A stretch of DNA of 16,717 nt from Alistipes sp. (GTDB taxonomy: Bacteria; Bacteroidota; Bacteroidia; Bacteroidales; Rikenellaceae). Shown here piece by piece: positions 7,904-14,597 of this stretch. Each line of letters begins with the position of its first letter. Positions within the stretch are counted from its first letter, which is position 1. The translations under genes were made by a program, and so were the position numbers. The notes beneath the pieces were generated by a model. It had not been told where the DNA came from, searched no databases, and was given only the letters and a program-made list of their open reading frames with translations. The stretch covers positions 1 through 16,717 of the forward strand of contig JAFNUH010000066.1 in NCBI GenBank assembly GCA_017384185.1, read 5' to 3'.

Positions 7904-8020
7904 CAAGGCTCTTTTGGCAGCTGGCTTGTCCTCGAAATGCTCATTTACGCTCGGTAAACTGCACTTTCTCGCTCTGCGACCAGCTTCAAAATAGCTCTTG
8001 TTATACAATTCCTCAAAAAA
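7897..8020 (+). repeat. Intergenic 124-bp repeat, copy 2 (MITE/REP-like)
   Basis: This is the second copy of the block at 2467-2590, same strand, about 91% identical without gaps. It begins TGTCTAACAAGGCTC and carries the same imperfect terminal inverted repeats and the same central TTTAC-GCTCG-GTAAA stem. In this copy the two ends match even better (left ATTGTCTAACAAG, complement of right ATTGTATAACAAG). It overlaps the end of the nitroreductase gene and supplies its stop codon. It runs directly into the next terminator. Together the two copies flank 5.3 kb holding the GH106 gene and the patatin operon. Confidence 0.85.
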
Positions 8021-8050
8021 ATAGGGTGCTGTTTAGCACCCTATTTTTTT
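8014..8050. terminator. Bidirectional terminator between the patatin operon and the serine dehydratase operon
   Basis: ATAGGGTGCT (8021-8030) pairs perfectly with AGCACCCTAT (8035-8044) across a 4-base GTTT loop. It has a run of A on the left and seven T on the right, so it can act in both directions. The T run touches the stop codon of the minus-strand TIM-barrel gene (8049-8051). Confidence 0.9.
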
Positions 8051-8879
8051 ACTTCGTAGCATCCGCCACACCTCGCAGATAACCAATCGACTCGGCTACA
8101 CCCGGGTGGGGATTATTGCCATTCTTCTCGAACTCAAGTGATACAACACCCTTGTACTTAATCTGGCGCAAAACCTTCATAATGGGGCGGAAGTCCATAA
8201 CGCCACGACCCATCTCCCAAGTCTTACCAGCCTTCGAAGCCTCGCTCTCGTCCTTGATGTGGATGTCGTAAATCCAAGCCTTATACTTCTTTATATCCTT
8301 CACGATATCCTCGCCCATACGAACCGAGTGCCCCAGGTCCATACAACATCCGATACCCAATGAGGGGTCTTTGTAAATCTCGGCAACCTTCTGGATGTTG
8401 GGGAAAGGTGCGCCATCAGGACCGTGAGTGTGGATAGCCACCTTGATGCCTGTATCCTTTACCTTCTTGATAACATAGTCGGTAAGCTCGTAGTTGGGAA
8501 CACCGATAAATACATCCGAGCCATAACGCTCAGCATAAGCAAACGCACGGTCAACCTCAGCCTCCGAACGCATATAGATAGGACCAAGGATATATGGCTC
8601 AACGTCGTACTCACGACACTTTACCTTGAAAGCATCCATCTGCTCCTTTGTTGAGTCGAGTGGTAACCACCAATCCTTAACCGACATATAGTGCACCTCC
8701 ATACTCTTCAGGAATGCCAATGTCTGGTCGATGTCGTACGAACGATAGGTGTAACCTGCAACGCCAATCTTAAAATCCTCATAACCACGAGGACCCTCGA
8801 TAAGCTGTGCCTGAGCAGGCTTAGCAAGCATAACAAATGCTGCCAATGTTAAAATGTGAAAAAGTCTCTTCATATTCAT
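8049..8879 (-). CDS. Exported sugar-phosphate isomerase/epimerase-like TIM-barrel protein
   Basis: This 276-residue protein belongs to the xylose-isomerase-like/AP-endonuclease-2 TIM-barrel superfamily. A Sec signal peptide is clear: MKRLFH, a hydrophobic core, then AQA with cleavage expected after residue 24, so it acts in the periplasm. Candidate metal ligands of the superfamily are present in order: His149/His151 in IHTHGPD, Asp181/His184 in MDLGH, His207 and Asp210 in IHIKD, and Glu249/Glu251 in LEFE. Export argues against a cytoplasmic phosphosugar role. Related exported Bacteroidetes proteins act on free or glycosidic sugars, possibly keto-sugars, but that is inference. It is the last gene of the minus-strand run, starting 14 bases after the serine dehydratase stop and ending at the terminator at 8021-8044. 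The start could be the ATG at 8879 or, two codons later, at 8873. Confidence 0.85.
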   Translation of the reverse strand: MNMKRLFHILTLAAFVMLAKPAQAQLIEGPRGYEDFKIGVAGYTYRSYDIDQTLAFLKSMEVHYMSVKDWWLPLDSTKEQMDAFKVKCREYDVEPYILGPIYMRSEAEVDRAFAYAERYGSDVFIGVPNYELTDYVIKKVKDTGIKVAIHTHGPDGAPFPNIQKVAEIYKDPSLGIGCCMDLGHSVRMGEDIVKDIKKYKAWIYDIHIKDESEASKAGKTWEMGRGVMDFRPIMKVLRQIKYKGVVSLEFEKNGNNPHPGVAESIGYLRGVADATK

Positions 8880-8893
8880 TCGGTTTTTGTTGT

Positions 8894-10099
8894 TTATTCC
8901 TGACTTCTGTAATGTTTTGCCAAACCACCCTCGGCTGTCTCACGATAGAGGCTCGGCAGGTTGTGTCCCGTCTCCTTCATTACTGCCACAACGTGGTCGT
9001 ATGTTACACGGTGCTTGCCGTCCGAGAGGATGGCGAACGTTGCCGAGTCGATGGCTCGTGCTGCCGCCACGGCATTACGCTCGATGCAGGGAATCTGCAC
9101 AAGTCCGCATACGGGGTCGCACGTCAGACCCAAGTGGTGCTCCAGAGCCATCTCTGCTGCATACTCAATCTGAGCAGGTGTGCCACCCATAAGCTGACAA
9201 GCTGCCGCCGCCGCCATAGCGCACGCAACGCCAATCTCACCCTGGCAACCTACCTCAGCACCGGAAATCGAGGCGTTTGTCTTAGCAATGTTGCCAAATA
9301 CGCCAGCCGTAGCCAAGGCTCTTACGATACGGATTGGACGGTAGTTATTTACATCAGCCAAGTGGTATATCACGGCAGGCAGTACGCCACACGAGCCGCA
9401 GGTGGGTGCTGTTACAACCTCTCCGCCCGAGGCATTCTCTTCGGCAGTAGCCAATGCGTAGGCATATACACGTGAGCGATTGCTAATCGAAGGACCATAC
9501 TCCTTCGACTTTACCCAGTAGGTACAAGCCTTACGAGCCACCTTCAAGCCTCCAGGTAGTACGCCGTCGTTATTCAGACCGTTGTCGATGGTTTTACACA
9601 TCGTTTCCCATATATGCTCTAGATATGGCCATATCTCCTCCGACTCGCTATCCTGCACATACTCCCAAAAGGTTTTACCCTCACGGTCGCACCAGCGAAG
9701 AATCTCCTCGGCAGTGCTTAGCGGGTATATCTTTTCGCCAGAGAGTTGTGGCATATCGGGACTTGCGATATTTCCTCCGCCAACGCTGTATATAGTCCAG
9801 TCGTCAACGACCTTGTCGCCCTTCAATGCCTCGAAGTACATACCGTTGGTGTGAAACTCCTTGACAATCTCAGGCTTCCAGATAATCTCCGTGGGTGCGC
9901 ACTTCTCGAGCACCTCACGAATGGCAGTATCGGTAAGGTGACCCTTACCCGTTGCTGCCAACGAGCCATAGAGTGTTACACGAAAGGCATCAACAGAGTC
10001 GTTCTTTGCTAAGAACATCTCGGCTGCCTTGCGTGGTCCCATAGTGTGGCTACTCGAGGGTCCGTGCCCCACCTTATATAATAATTTAAGTGATTCCAT
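8894..10099 (-). CDS. sdaA: L-serine ammonia-lyase (L-serine dehydratase), single-chain iron-sulfur type
   Basis: The enzyme deaminates L-serine to pyruvate and ammonia in the cytoplasm with a [4Fe-4S] cluster. The 401-residue chain has the beta domain first (GPSSSHTMGP, residues 13-22) and then the alpha domain (TAPTCGSCGVLPA from 230). Cys285 (in GCQGEIG), Cys327 and Cys338 (in CDPVCGLVQIPC) have spacings of 42 and 11 residues, matching the cluster cysteines I recall for the Legionella enzyme. The chain ends without the C-terminal cysteine that closes the active site there. The reading frame is open to 10204, but those extra codons overlap the pyrophosphatase end; the ATG at 10099 gives the proper N terminus and lies 10 bases after the upstream stop. 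It is the third gene of a four-gene run. Confidence 0.95.
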   Translation of the reverse strand: MESLKLLYKVGHGPSSSHTMGPRKAAEMFLAKNDSVDAFRVTLYGSLAATGKGHLTDTAIREVLEKCAPTEIIWKPEIVKEFHTNGMYFEALKGDKVVDDWTIYSVGGGNIASPDMPQLSGEKIYPLSTAEEILRWCDREGKTFWEYVQDSESEEIWPYLEHIWETMCKTIDNGLNNDGVLPGGLKVARKACTYWVKSKEYGPSISNRSRVYAYALATAEENASGGEVVTAPTCGSCGVLPAVIYHLADVNNYRPIRIVRALATAGVFGNIAKTNASISGAEVGCQGEIGVACAMAAAAACQLMGGTPAQIEYAAEMALEHHLGLTCDPVCGLVQIPCIERNAVAAARAIDSATFAILSDGKHRVTYDHVVAVMKETGHNLPSLYRETAEGGLAKHYRSQE

Positions 10100-10109
10100 A
10101 TTCGTTTTA

Positions 10110-10799
10110 CTATACGTGTCGCAAAATCTCCTCCAAACTGTTGAAGTGGCTCTTGTAATCCTCCAATGAGCAGCGAATAACCTCGTAAGCCTCCTCACGA
10201 CCATAAGTGGCTACAATATCAACCTTGCGGGGACGCTCAATGTTGAGGTCCGATGCGGGCATATCCTTATATGTGAGGAAGTAGTGCTTCAGACGGTCAA
10301 CAACCACGTGAGGCAATTCCTCGATGTCGTTATATCCACGATATGTTGCATCGTTGCGCAGCACGGCAATAATCTTATCGTCTGCCTCGTCGCCATCCAG
10401 CATACGGAAACCGCCGATAGGCTTCACCGATGCGATAATATCTCCGTGGGCGATGTTGCGCTCTGTCAAAACGCAAATATCCAACGGGTCGCCGTCGCCC
10501 TTAATATCCTTGCGACCACTGCGCTCCATACAGAAATCTGCCACAGAGTCACCGCAATAGCTCTGCGGGATGAAGCCATAGAGGGCAGGAACTACGTTTG
10601 AGTACTTCTGCGGGCGGTCGATGCGGATATATCCGCTAACCTTGTCCAACTCGTACTTTACGGTATCGGTCGGAACCATCTCGATAAATGCTGTTACCAC
10701 CTCAGGAGCATCGTCGCCAACCTCCAAACCGTGCCACGGGTGTGACTTGTAGCGGAGTCCCATAAGTCGAGCGATAGGGTCGTTGATTTTATTTCCCAT
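10110..10799 (-). CDS. ppa: Inorganic pyrophosphatase, family I
   Basis: This enzyme hydrolyses pyrophosphate to two phosphates in the cytoplasm, driving biosynthetic reactions. The protein has 229 residues, longer than the roughly 175 of E. coli Ppa owing to N- and C-terminal extensions, which is common in Bacteroidetes. The diagnostic signature D-G-D-P-L-D (102-107) holds metal-binding aspartates. Other active-site parts are the YGFIPQSY segment (74-81), the DGDEADDKIIAV segment (135-146) and the LKHYFLTYKD segment (170-179). The ATG at 10799 gives a natural N terminus. The gene lies 33 bases after the acyltransferase stop and 10 bases before the serine dehydratase start, all on the minus strand. 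I see no promoter in either gap, so it is probably co-transcribed with them. Confidence 0.95.
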   Translation of the reverse strand: MGNKINDPIARLMGLRYKSHPWHGLEVGDDAPEVVTAFIEMVPTDTVKYELDKVSGYIRIDRPQKYSNVVPALYGFIPQSYCGDSVADFCMERSGRKDIKGDGDPLDICVLTERNIAHGDIIASVKPIGGFRMLDGDEADDKIIAVLRNDATYRGYNDIEELPHVVVDRLKHYFLTYKDMPASDLNIERPRKVDIVATYGREEAYEVIRCSLEDYKSHFNSLEEILRHV

Positions 10800-10832
10800 A
10801 GTATCTAAGTTTTAATTATTGTTTCAAAAGTT

Positions 10833-11963
10833 TTATCCTACGATATATCGTGCCGCACGAGGCATAATCTTGTATATTGCCGATGTGAGTGCCCAGCAGA
10901 TTGCAAAGACAATCAGAACGGTGGCAATTACGCATAATGGTGTAGGCAATCCCAACGGCTGCAAGAGGATAATGACAGGACCAAGGAAGATGTAGTGCAT
11001 AAGATATGCGCCGAAGCTACACTTGGTAATGTTGGCAAGTACCTTCTGCGTGCGTGGCGACGAAATCTTAATACGTTGTACGGCAAGGAACATACCCAAA
11101 GCCATCAGCACCACATTGGGCGAGCAGAACTGCCAGAACATCTCCAGCAGGTCGGGAGCCTCCTCGTAGCTGTATTGTGCGATGAGCGTAGCGAAGCCCG
11201 TGTATGTTATGATGTAGCCTGCGAAGTAGAGCATCGCTCCCATAGCAATAATCTTGCGAGAGGGGAGGGGGTTGCCCTTGCCAAGCAGGTATCCTAATAG
11301 CAGGTAACCCGTAAATCCCGCAAAGTAGTAGAATGTGCCAAACTGATTCCAGGCACATACGCCAAATAGATTGGGTGATATAATCTGCGAGAGGTATGGC
11401 AACAGAAGCGAACAGCACCACATAATGATATATGTGCGTACCAACGTTCTATCGTTGTGCTCGACCCACGCTGAGAAGAAGGGCATTATAAGGTACAAGC
11501 CGATGAGCATATATAGATACCACATATGTGTTGTGTAGCCGTTGAAGGTAAATGGTATCATCGCAATGTTGTGTACGGCATCGCCCCACTCCTGCGAGGG
11601 TGAGAACTCGAAGGGGAAGAGTGTCGAGATAACCGACTTATCGAGTCCAATGACACCCGTAAACCACGGAATAAGGTAATATACCGCCGACCAGAATAAC
11701 ATCGGAATCAATACACGAGGTATGCGGCGGCGATAAAACTCCGATGCGGGCATACGCACCGGCAGAAGTAACAGACCTGTCATCATAGCAAACAGGGGCA
11801 CACTCGGGCGCATAAGCGAGCCGATGAAGGCACCCCAAAATCCATTCATTGGGTCGTCCTGAGGTGTGGCATTGTATATATCGACGCTATGACCAGCGAT
11901 GACCATCAACATCGCCATCAGACGTAGCACGTCAACCCATACGATACGAGAGTTGTTGTTCAT
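10833..11963 (-). CDS. Acyltransferase family 3 membrane protein
   Basis: This is a multi-pass inner-membrane acyltransferase of the type that adds acetyl or other acyl groups to surface sugars or lipids. It has about 376 residues and around ten hydrophobic segments. The first helix has the family mark W-V-D-V-L-R-L with Asp11, Arg14 and the likely catalytic His25 (VIAGHS). A PLFAMMTGLLLLP segment and RRRIPRVLIPMLFW follow, both typical of the family. The reading frame extends to an ATG at 12005, but the ATG at 11963 places MNNNSRIVWVDVLRL at the N terminus as in relatives, and a possible -7 box lies at 12003-12010. It is the first gene of the minus-strand run with ppa, sdaA and the TIM-barrel gene. 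The acyl acceptor is unknown. Confidence 0.88.
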   Translation of the reverse strand: MNNNSRIVWVDVLRLMAMLMVIAGHSVDIYNATPQDDPMNGFWGAFIGSLMRPSVPLFAMMTGLLLLPVRMPASEFYRRRIPRVLIPMLFWSAVYYLIPWFTGVIGLDKSVISTLFPFEFSPSQEWGDAVHNIAMIPFTFNGYTTHMWYLYMLIGLYLIMPFFSAWVEHNDRTLVRTYIIMWCCSLLLPYLSQIISPNLFGVCAWNQFGTFYYFAGFTGYLLLGYLLGKGNPLPSRKIIAMGAMLYFAGYIITYTGFATLIAQYSYEEAPDLLEMFWQFCSPNVVLMALGMFLAVQRIKISSPRTQKVLANITKCSFGAYLMHYIFLGPVIILLQPLGLPTPLCVIATVLIVFAICWALTSAIYKIMPRAARYIVG

Positions 11964-11992
11964 TTTAGAGTAAGTTTTTCGGTCGGAATAAA

Positions 11993-12010
11993 GTTTATCA
12001 AACAAATATA
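11993..12010 (-). promoter_or_regulatory. Possible promoter of the acyltransferase-ppa-sdaA run
   Basis: On the minus strand TATATTTG (plus-strand CAAATATA at 12003-12010) matches the -7 consensus TAnnTTTG. No good -33 box is found 19-21 bases upstream. The location, about 40 bases before the ATG at 11963, is right for a promoter, so I list it with low confidence. Confidence 0.4.
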
Positions 12011-12112
12011 CAAATAAAATCTGTCAATGTGTAATTTTCGCCATAAAAAAGCGGTGTGATATTGCTGTCGGTGGGTGTAATTTATTGTGTGGTGCAAGTT
12101 TCGGGCGAAAGA

Positions 12113-12150
12113 GTTGTTTTTTTTGATGGAATTTCATATCTTTGGGTTTA
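12113..12150 (+). promoter_or_regulatory. Promoter of the OPA-family transporter gene
   Basis: TATCTTTG (12137-12144) is a perfect -7 box. GTTG at 12113-12116, 20 bases upstream, matches the -33 box in three of four positions. The start point would be about 12150, giving a leader of about 45 bases before the ATG at 12195. This also argues that in-frame codons before 12150 are not translated. Confidence 0.65.
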
Positions 12151-12194
12151 ATTGGAGTAGGAATACGAAAATTCATAACCAAAATTTATACAAA

Positions 12195-13568
12195 ATGTTC
12201 AAAAAGTTTATCAACTTCTACAAGACAAGCTCTCCCGCTAAGCCGCTCGAGATAAGCGACGAGGCGAAGGATAAGCTCTACAAGAAGCTGCGCTTTCAGG
12301 CATTTGCGGCAGGTACGATTGGTTATAGCCTCTATTACGTGTGCCGTACAAGTTTGAACGTGGTGAAGAAGCCTATCCTCGATAGTGGAGCGCTCGATGC
12401 TACGCAGTTGGGTATTATTGGCTCATCACTGCTCTTTGCTTACGCTATTGGTAAGTTTGTAAACGGTTTCTTGGCCGATTACAGCAACATTAAGCGTTTT
12501 ATGGCTACGGGTCTTGCAATCTCGGCTGTGGCTAACCTGTTGATGGGTGTGCTGGGTATGGCTTCGGGAGCGGTAATCTCGTCGGCTGTGCTCTTTATCG
12601 CAATGTCAATTATGTGGGCTATCAACGGATGGTCGCAGGCTATGGGTTCACCCCCTGCCGTTATCGCCCTTTCACGTTGGTATCCGCTCAATAAGCGTGG
12701 TACGTACTACGGTTTCTTCTCGGCGAGCCACAATATCGGCGAGTTCTTCTCATTCCTCTTCGTAGGTAGCTTGGTTGCTACGGCAGGTTGGCAGTGGGGA
12801 TTCTTCGGTTCGACTATTGCGGGTGTGCTGGGTGTGATTTTTATCATTATCTTTATGCACGACACTCCCGAGAGCAAGGGTCTGCCCCCTATCAGCGTTT
12901 TGACGAACGAGGGCGAGAAGAAGACCGACACACAGTCTGTAAAGGATGTGCAGAAGTTGGCTTTGCGTACACCTGCGGTGTGGATTCTGGCTTTGGCAAG
13001 TGCATTTATGTATATCAGCCGTTATGCTATTAACGGTTGGGGTGTACTCTACTTGCAGGAGGCTAAGGGCTTCGACCTGGTGGATGCAACACAGATTATC
13101 TCTGTTAATGCTCTCTTGGGTATTATCGGTACTGTATTCTCAGGCTGGATCTCTGACCGCTTCTTCAAGGGTAGCCGTAACATCCCCGCATTGTTTGCCG
13201 GTGTGTTGAATACAATTGGTCTTATCCTCTTCGTATATGGCGGTAATAGCTGGTTTGTGAATGTCTTGAGTATGGTTATCTTCGGTATCGCTGTCGGTGT
13301 GCTCATCAGCTTCCTTGGTGGTTTGATGGCTGTAGATGTTGTGCCTCGTAACGCTACGGGCGCCGCTCTGGGTGTTGTGGGTATGGCAAGCTACGCAGCA
13401 GCAGGTATTCAGGATGTTGTCAGCGGTGCGCTTATCGATGCAGGTAAGACAGTTGTTGATGGTGTTACTACCTATGACTTCAGTACTGCCGCTATCTTCT
13501 GGATTGCAGCATCAATCATATCATTTATGTTGCCCATCCTCAACTGGCGACGTAAGGTTCAGGAGTAA
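12195..13568 (+). CDS. MFS transporter, organophosphate:phosphate antiporter family (GlpT/UhpT-like)
   Basis: This is a 12-helix inner-membrane carrier of about 457 residues that would exchange an organic phosphate such as glycerol-3-phosphate or a hexose phosphate for inorganic phosphate. GlpT-like landmarks are Arg51 in VCRTSLN, His179 in FSASHNIGE and Arg276 in ISRYAINGW, which line up with the substrate-site Arg45, His165 and Arg269 of E. coli GlpT. The segments LADYSNIKRFMATGL, WSQAMGSPPAV and HDTPESKGLPPI also match the family. I chose the ATG at 12195 (MFKKFINFYK) because the promoter lies downstream of the earlier in-frame starts. The gene stands alone between divergent and convergent neighbours, ending at a strong terminator. 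The exact substrate cannot be read from the sequence, so I give no symbol. Confidence 0.88.
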   Translation: MFKKFINFYKTSSPAKPLEISDEAKDKLYKKLRFQAFAAGTIGYSLYYVCRTSLNVVKKPILDSGALDATQLGIIGSSLLFAYAIGKFVNGFLADYSNIKRFMATGLAISAVANLLMGVLGMASGAVISSAVLFIAMSIMWAINGWSQAMGSPPAVIALSRWYPLNKRGTYYGFFSASHNIGEFFSFLFVGSLVATAGWQWGFFGSTIAGVLGVIFIIIFMHDTPESKGLPPISVLTNEGEKKTDTQSVKDVQKLALRTPAVWILALASAFMYISRYAINGWGVLYLQEAKGFDLVDATQIISVNALLGIIGTVFSGWISDRFFKGSRNIPALFAGVLNTIGLILFVYGGNSWFVNVLSMVIFGIAVGVLISFLGGLMAVDVVPRNATGAALGVVGMASYAAAGIQDVVSGALIDAGKTVVDGVTTYDFSTAAIFWIAASIISFMLPILNWRRKVQE

Positions 13569-13586
13569 TCCTGCGATAAAAAGATT

Positions 13587-13627
13587 AAGGAGGTGTCTAA
13601 CAAAAACGTTAGACACCTCCTTTTTAT
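13587..13627. terminator. Strong terminator shared by the transporter and DUF1349 genes
   Basis: A perfect 15-base stem is formed by AAGGAGGTGTCTAAC (13587-13601) and GTTAGACACCTCCTT (13608-13622), with the loop AAAAAC. A T-rich run follows on the plus strand. The minus-strand side has A/T-rich sequence but a poorer T run. It lies between two converging genes. Confidence 0.9.
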
Positions 13628-13641
13628 TATAGTGGGGTGAT

Positions 13642-14292
13642 TTATTCTTTATTCTTCTCCAACCACTCCAAACGGCGCTGGTCGGGCAGATGTTTAATCT
13701 TAAACTCCTCAAATGTAGCCGTGAAGCCATTACCATCGGGGCAGGCTGCCATCATACCCACCATTACAGGAGTGTTGTCTTCGAGCCAGCAGTTGCGCAT
13801 CATAGTATAGTGTTTGTCGTCAAACGAGTAGAAAATCTCCACGGCATCGAGACGACGCACAGCCTTTATCCAAACAAAATCCACTGGTTTATCCAGCTCG
13901 ATAACGCTCCAGTCGCTGGTGTGGTGTGTAACAACAGCACTAAGATTGTACTTGCCATCGACGTACTCAATACCGGTCTTGATGTAGTTCTCCTTGTCGA
14001 TTCGAAGCATAAGCCCTGCTTGGTCGAAACGCACCTTGTAGTCGCCAGAAATCTTTACTTTAACCTCGAACTCACCACCTCGTACCGTGTAGAGAAATGG
14101 CGCATCGTCAACAGTAAAGCCGTAGTGAGATATTCGCCAATAGTCGCTCTGCGGTGTAACATCCATCATAAGGCGACCATCCTTTATCTCCCAACTCTCG
14201 GGTTCGTTGAACCACTGCATATTCTCTAGTGTCTGCGCATATATGCACATCGTGCCACAAAGGCACAGAAGAGTTAAAAATAGCTTTTTCAT
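13642..14292 (-). CDS. Exported DUF1349 protein (concanavalin A-like fold)
   Basis: This protein of about 216 residues has a Sec signal peptide, MKKLFLTLLC and onward, with likely cleavage after IYA (residue 19), placing it in the periplasm or outside. The mature part matches the DUF1349 family, whose members have a concanavalin A-like beta-sandwich fold. Visible marks are W-x-I-x-DGRL-M near the start, TVRGGEFEVKVKISGDYKVRFDQ in the middle, then DQAGLMLRIDKENYIKTGIEYVDG and TVVTHHTSDWSVI-like strands. The family has been linked to carbohydrate-related roles, but no reaction is established. The ATG at 14292 is preferred; the frame is open to 14328, but those 12 codons would spoil the signal peptide. 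It stands alone, converging on the transporter gene and diverging from the TPR regulator gene. Confidence 0.85.
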   Translation of the reverse strand: MKKLFLTLLCLCGTMCIYAQTLENMQWFNEPESWEIKDGRLMMDVTPQSDYWRISHYGFTVDDAPFLYTVRGGEFEVKVKISGDYKVRFDQAGLMLRIDKENYIKTGIEYVDGKYNLSAVVTHHTSDWSVIELDKPVDFVWIKAVRRLDAVEIFYSFDDKHYTMMRNCWLEDNTPVMVGMMAACPDGNGFTATFEEFKIKHLPDQRRLEWLEKNKE

Positions 14293-14309
14293 AGATTGTG
14301 ATTTAATTA

Positions 14310-14335
14310 TATCTACAAAATTAATCAATTTTGTG
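14310..14335 (-). promoter_or_regulatory. Possible promoter and inverted repeat upstream of the DUF1349 gene
   Basis: On the minus strand TAATTTTG (plus-strand CAAAATTA at 14316-14323) fits the -7 box, but I see no TTTG at the right distance. The same bases form an inverted repeat CAAAATT-AATC-AATTTTG (14316-14333), which might be an operator. The rest of the 305-base gap between 14293 and 14597 holds the promoter region of the next gene, A/T-rich sequence, and no supportable gene. Confidence 0.4.
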
Positions 14336-14515
14336 TTACAGCATTAGCCTTGTGCAAATTTGTTTTGACAATTAATCGTATTAGACTCTATAAGTCTCTG
14401 CATGATGAGGTAATACTATGTGATATATATGTTTATATTACTCTTGAAGCATCAAATAACAGTATCCTACATTTTTACCTATACGAAGTATGAAAACCAT
14501 ACAAAAACAGCAAAT

Positions 14516-14533
14516 GTAAATCGAAATGTAAAC
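14516..14533 (+). promoter_or_regulatory. Putative operator upstream of the TPR/HTH regulator gene
   Basis: GTAAATCGAAATGTAAAC is a direct repeat of GTAAA(C/T) with a 12-base period. The same 18-base block occurs at 16657-16674 with 16 identical bases. In both places its last base is 33 bases before the first base of the -7 box. It also overlaps the palindrome TAAACA-TTAG-TGTTTA (14529-14544). It is a candidate binding site for the regulator encoded just downstream. Confidence 0.6.
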
Positions 14534-14540
14534 ATTAGTG

Positions 14541-14580
14541 TTTAGGTCACCACGTGTAATTTGTATACTTTTGTAGTCAG
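14541..14580 (+). promoter_or_regulatory. Promoter of the TPR/HTH regulator gene
   Basis: TACTTTTG (14566-14573) is a perfect -7 box. The -33 region is weak: TTTA at 14541-14544 with a 21-base spacer is the best match. A weak -33 box beside the direct repeat at 14516-14533 fits an activated promoter. The start of transcription should be near 14580, about 18 bases before the ATG at 14598. Confidence 0.7.
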
Positions 14581-14597
14581 GAATAAAAGACACAACA

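Noticed and set aside
7649..8008. Minus-strand open frame of 119 codons running through the copy-2 repeat
   Set aside because: The equivalent frame is not kept in copy 1, it overlaps the nitroreductase gene, and no protein family is evident; the repeat looks non-coding.
8837..9475. A 212-codon plus-strand open frame opposite sdaA
   Set aside because: It is antisense to conserved serine dehydratase sequence, with low-complexity content and no recognisable domain.
10100..10204. N-terminal extension of the serine dehydratase frame
   Set aside because: It overlaps the end of ppa, and its arginine-rich sequence is unlike any serine dehydratase N terminus.
12087..12194. N-terminal extension of the transporter frame
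   Set aside because: It crosses the likely promoter (12113-12144), and homologues start near MFKKF.
13690..14229. A 179-codon plus-strand open frame opposite the DUF1349 gene
   Set aside because: The minus-strand frame has a signal peptide and family motifs; the plus-strand one has neither.
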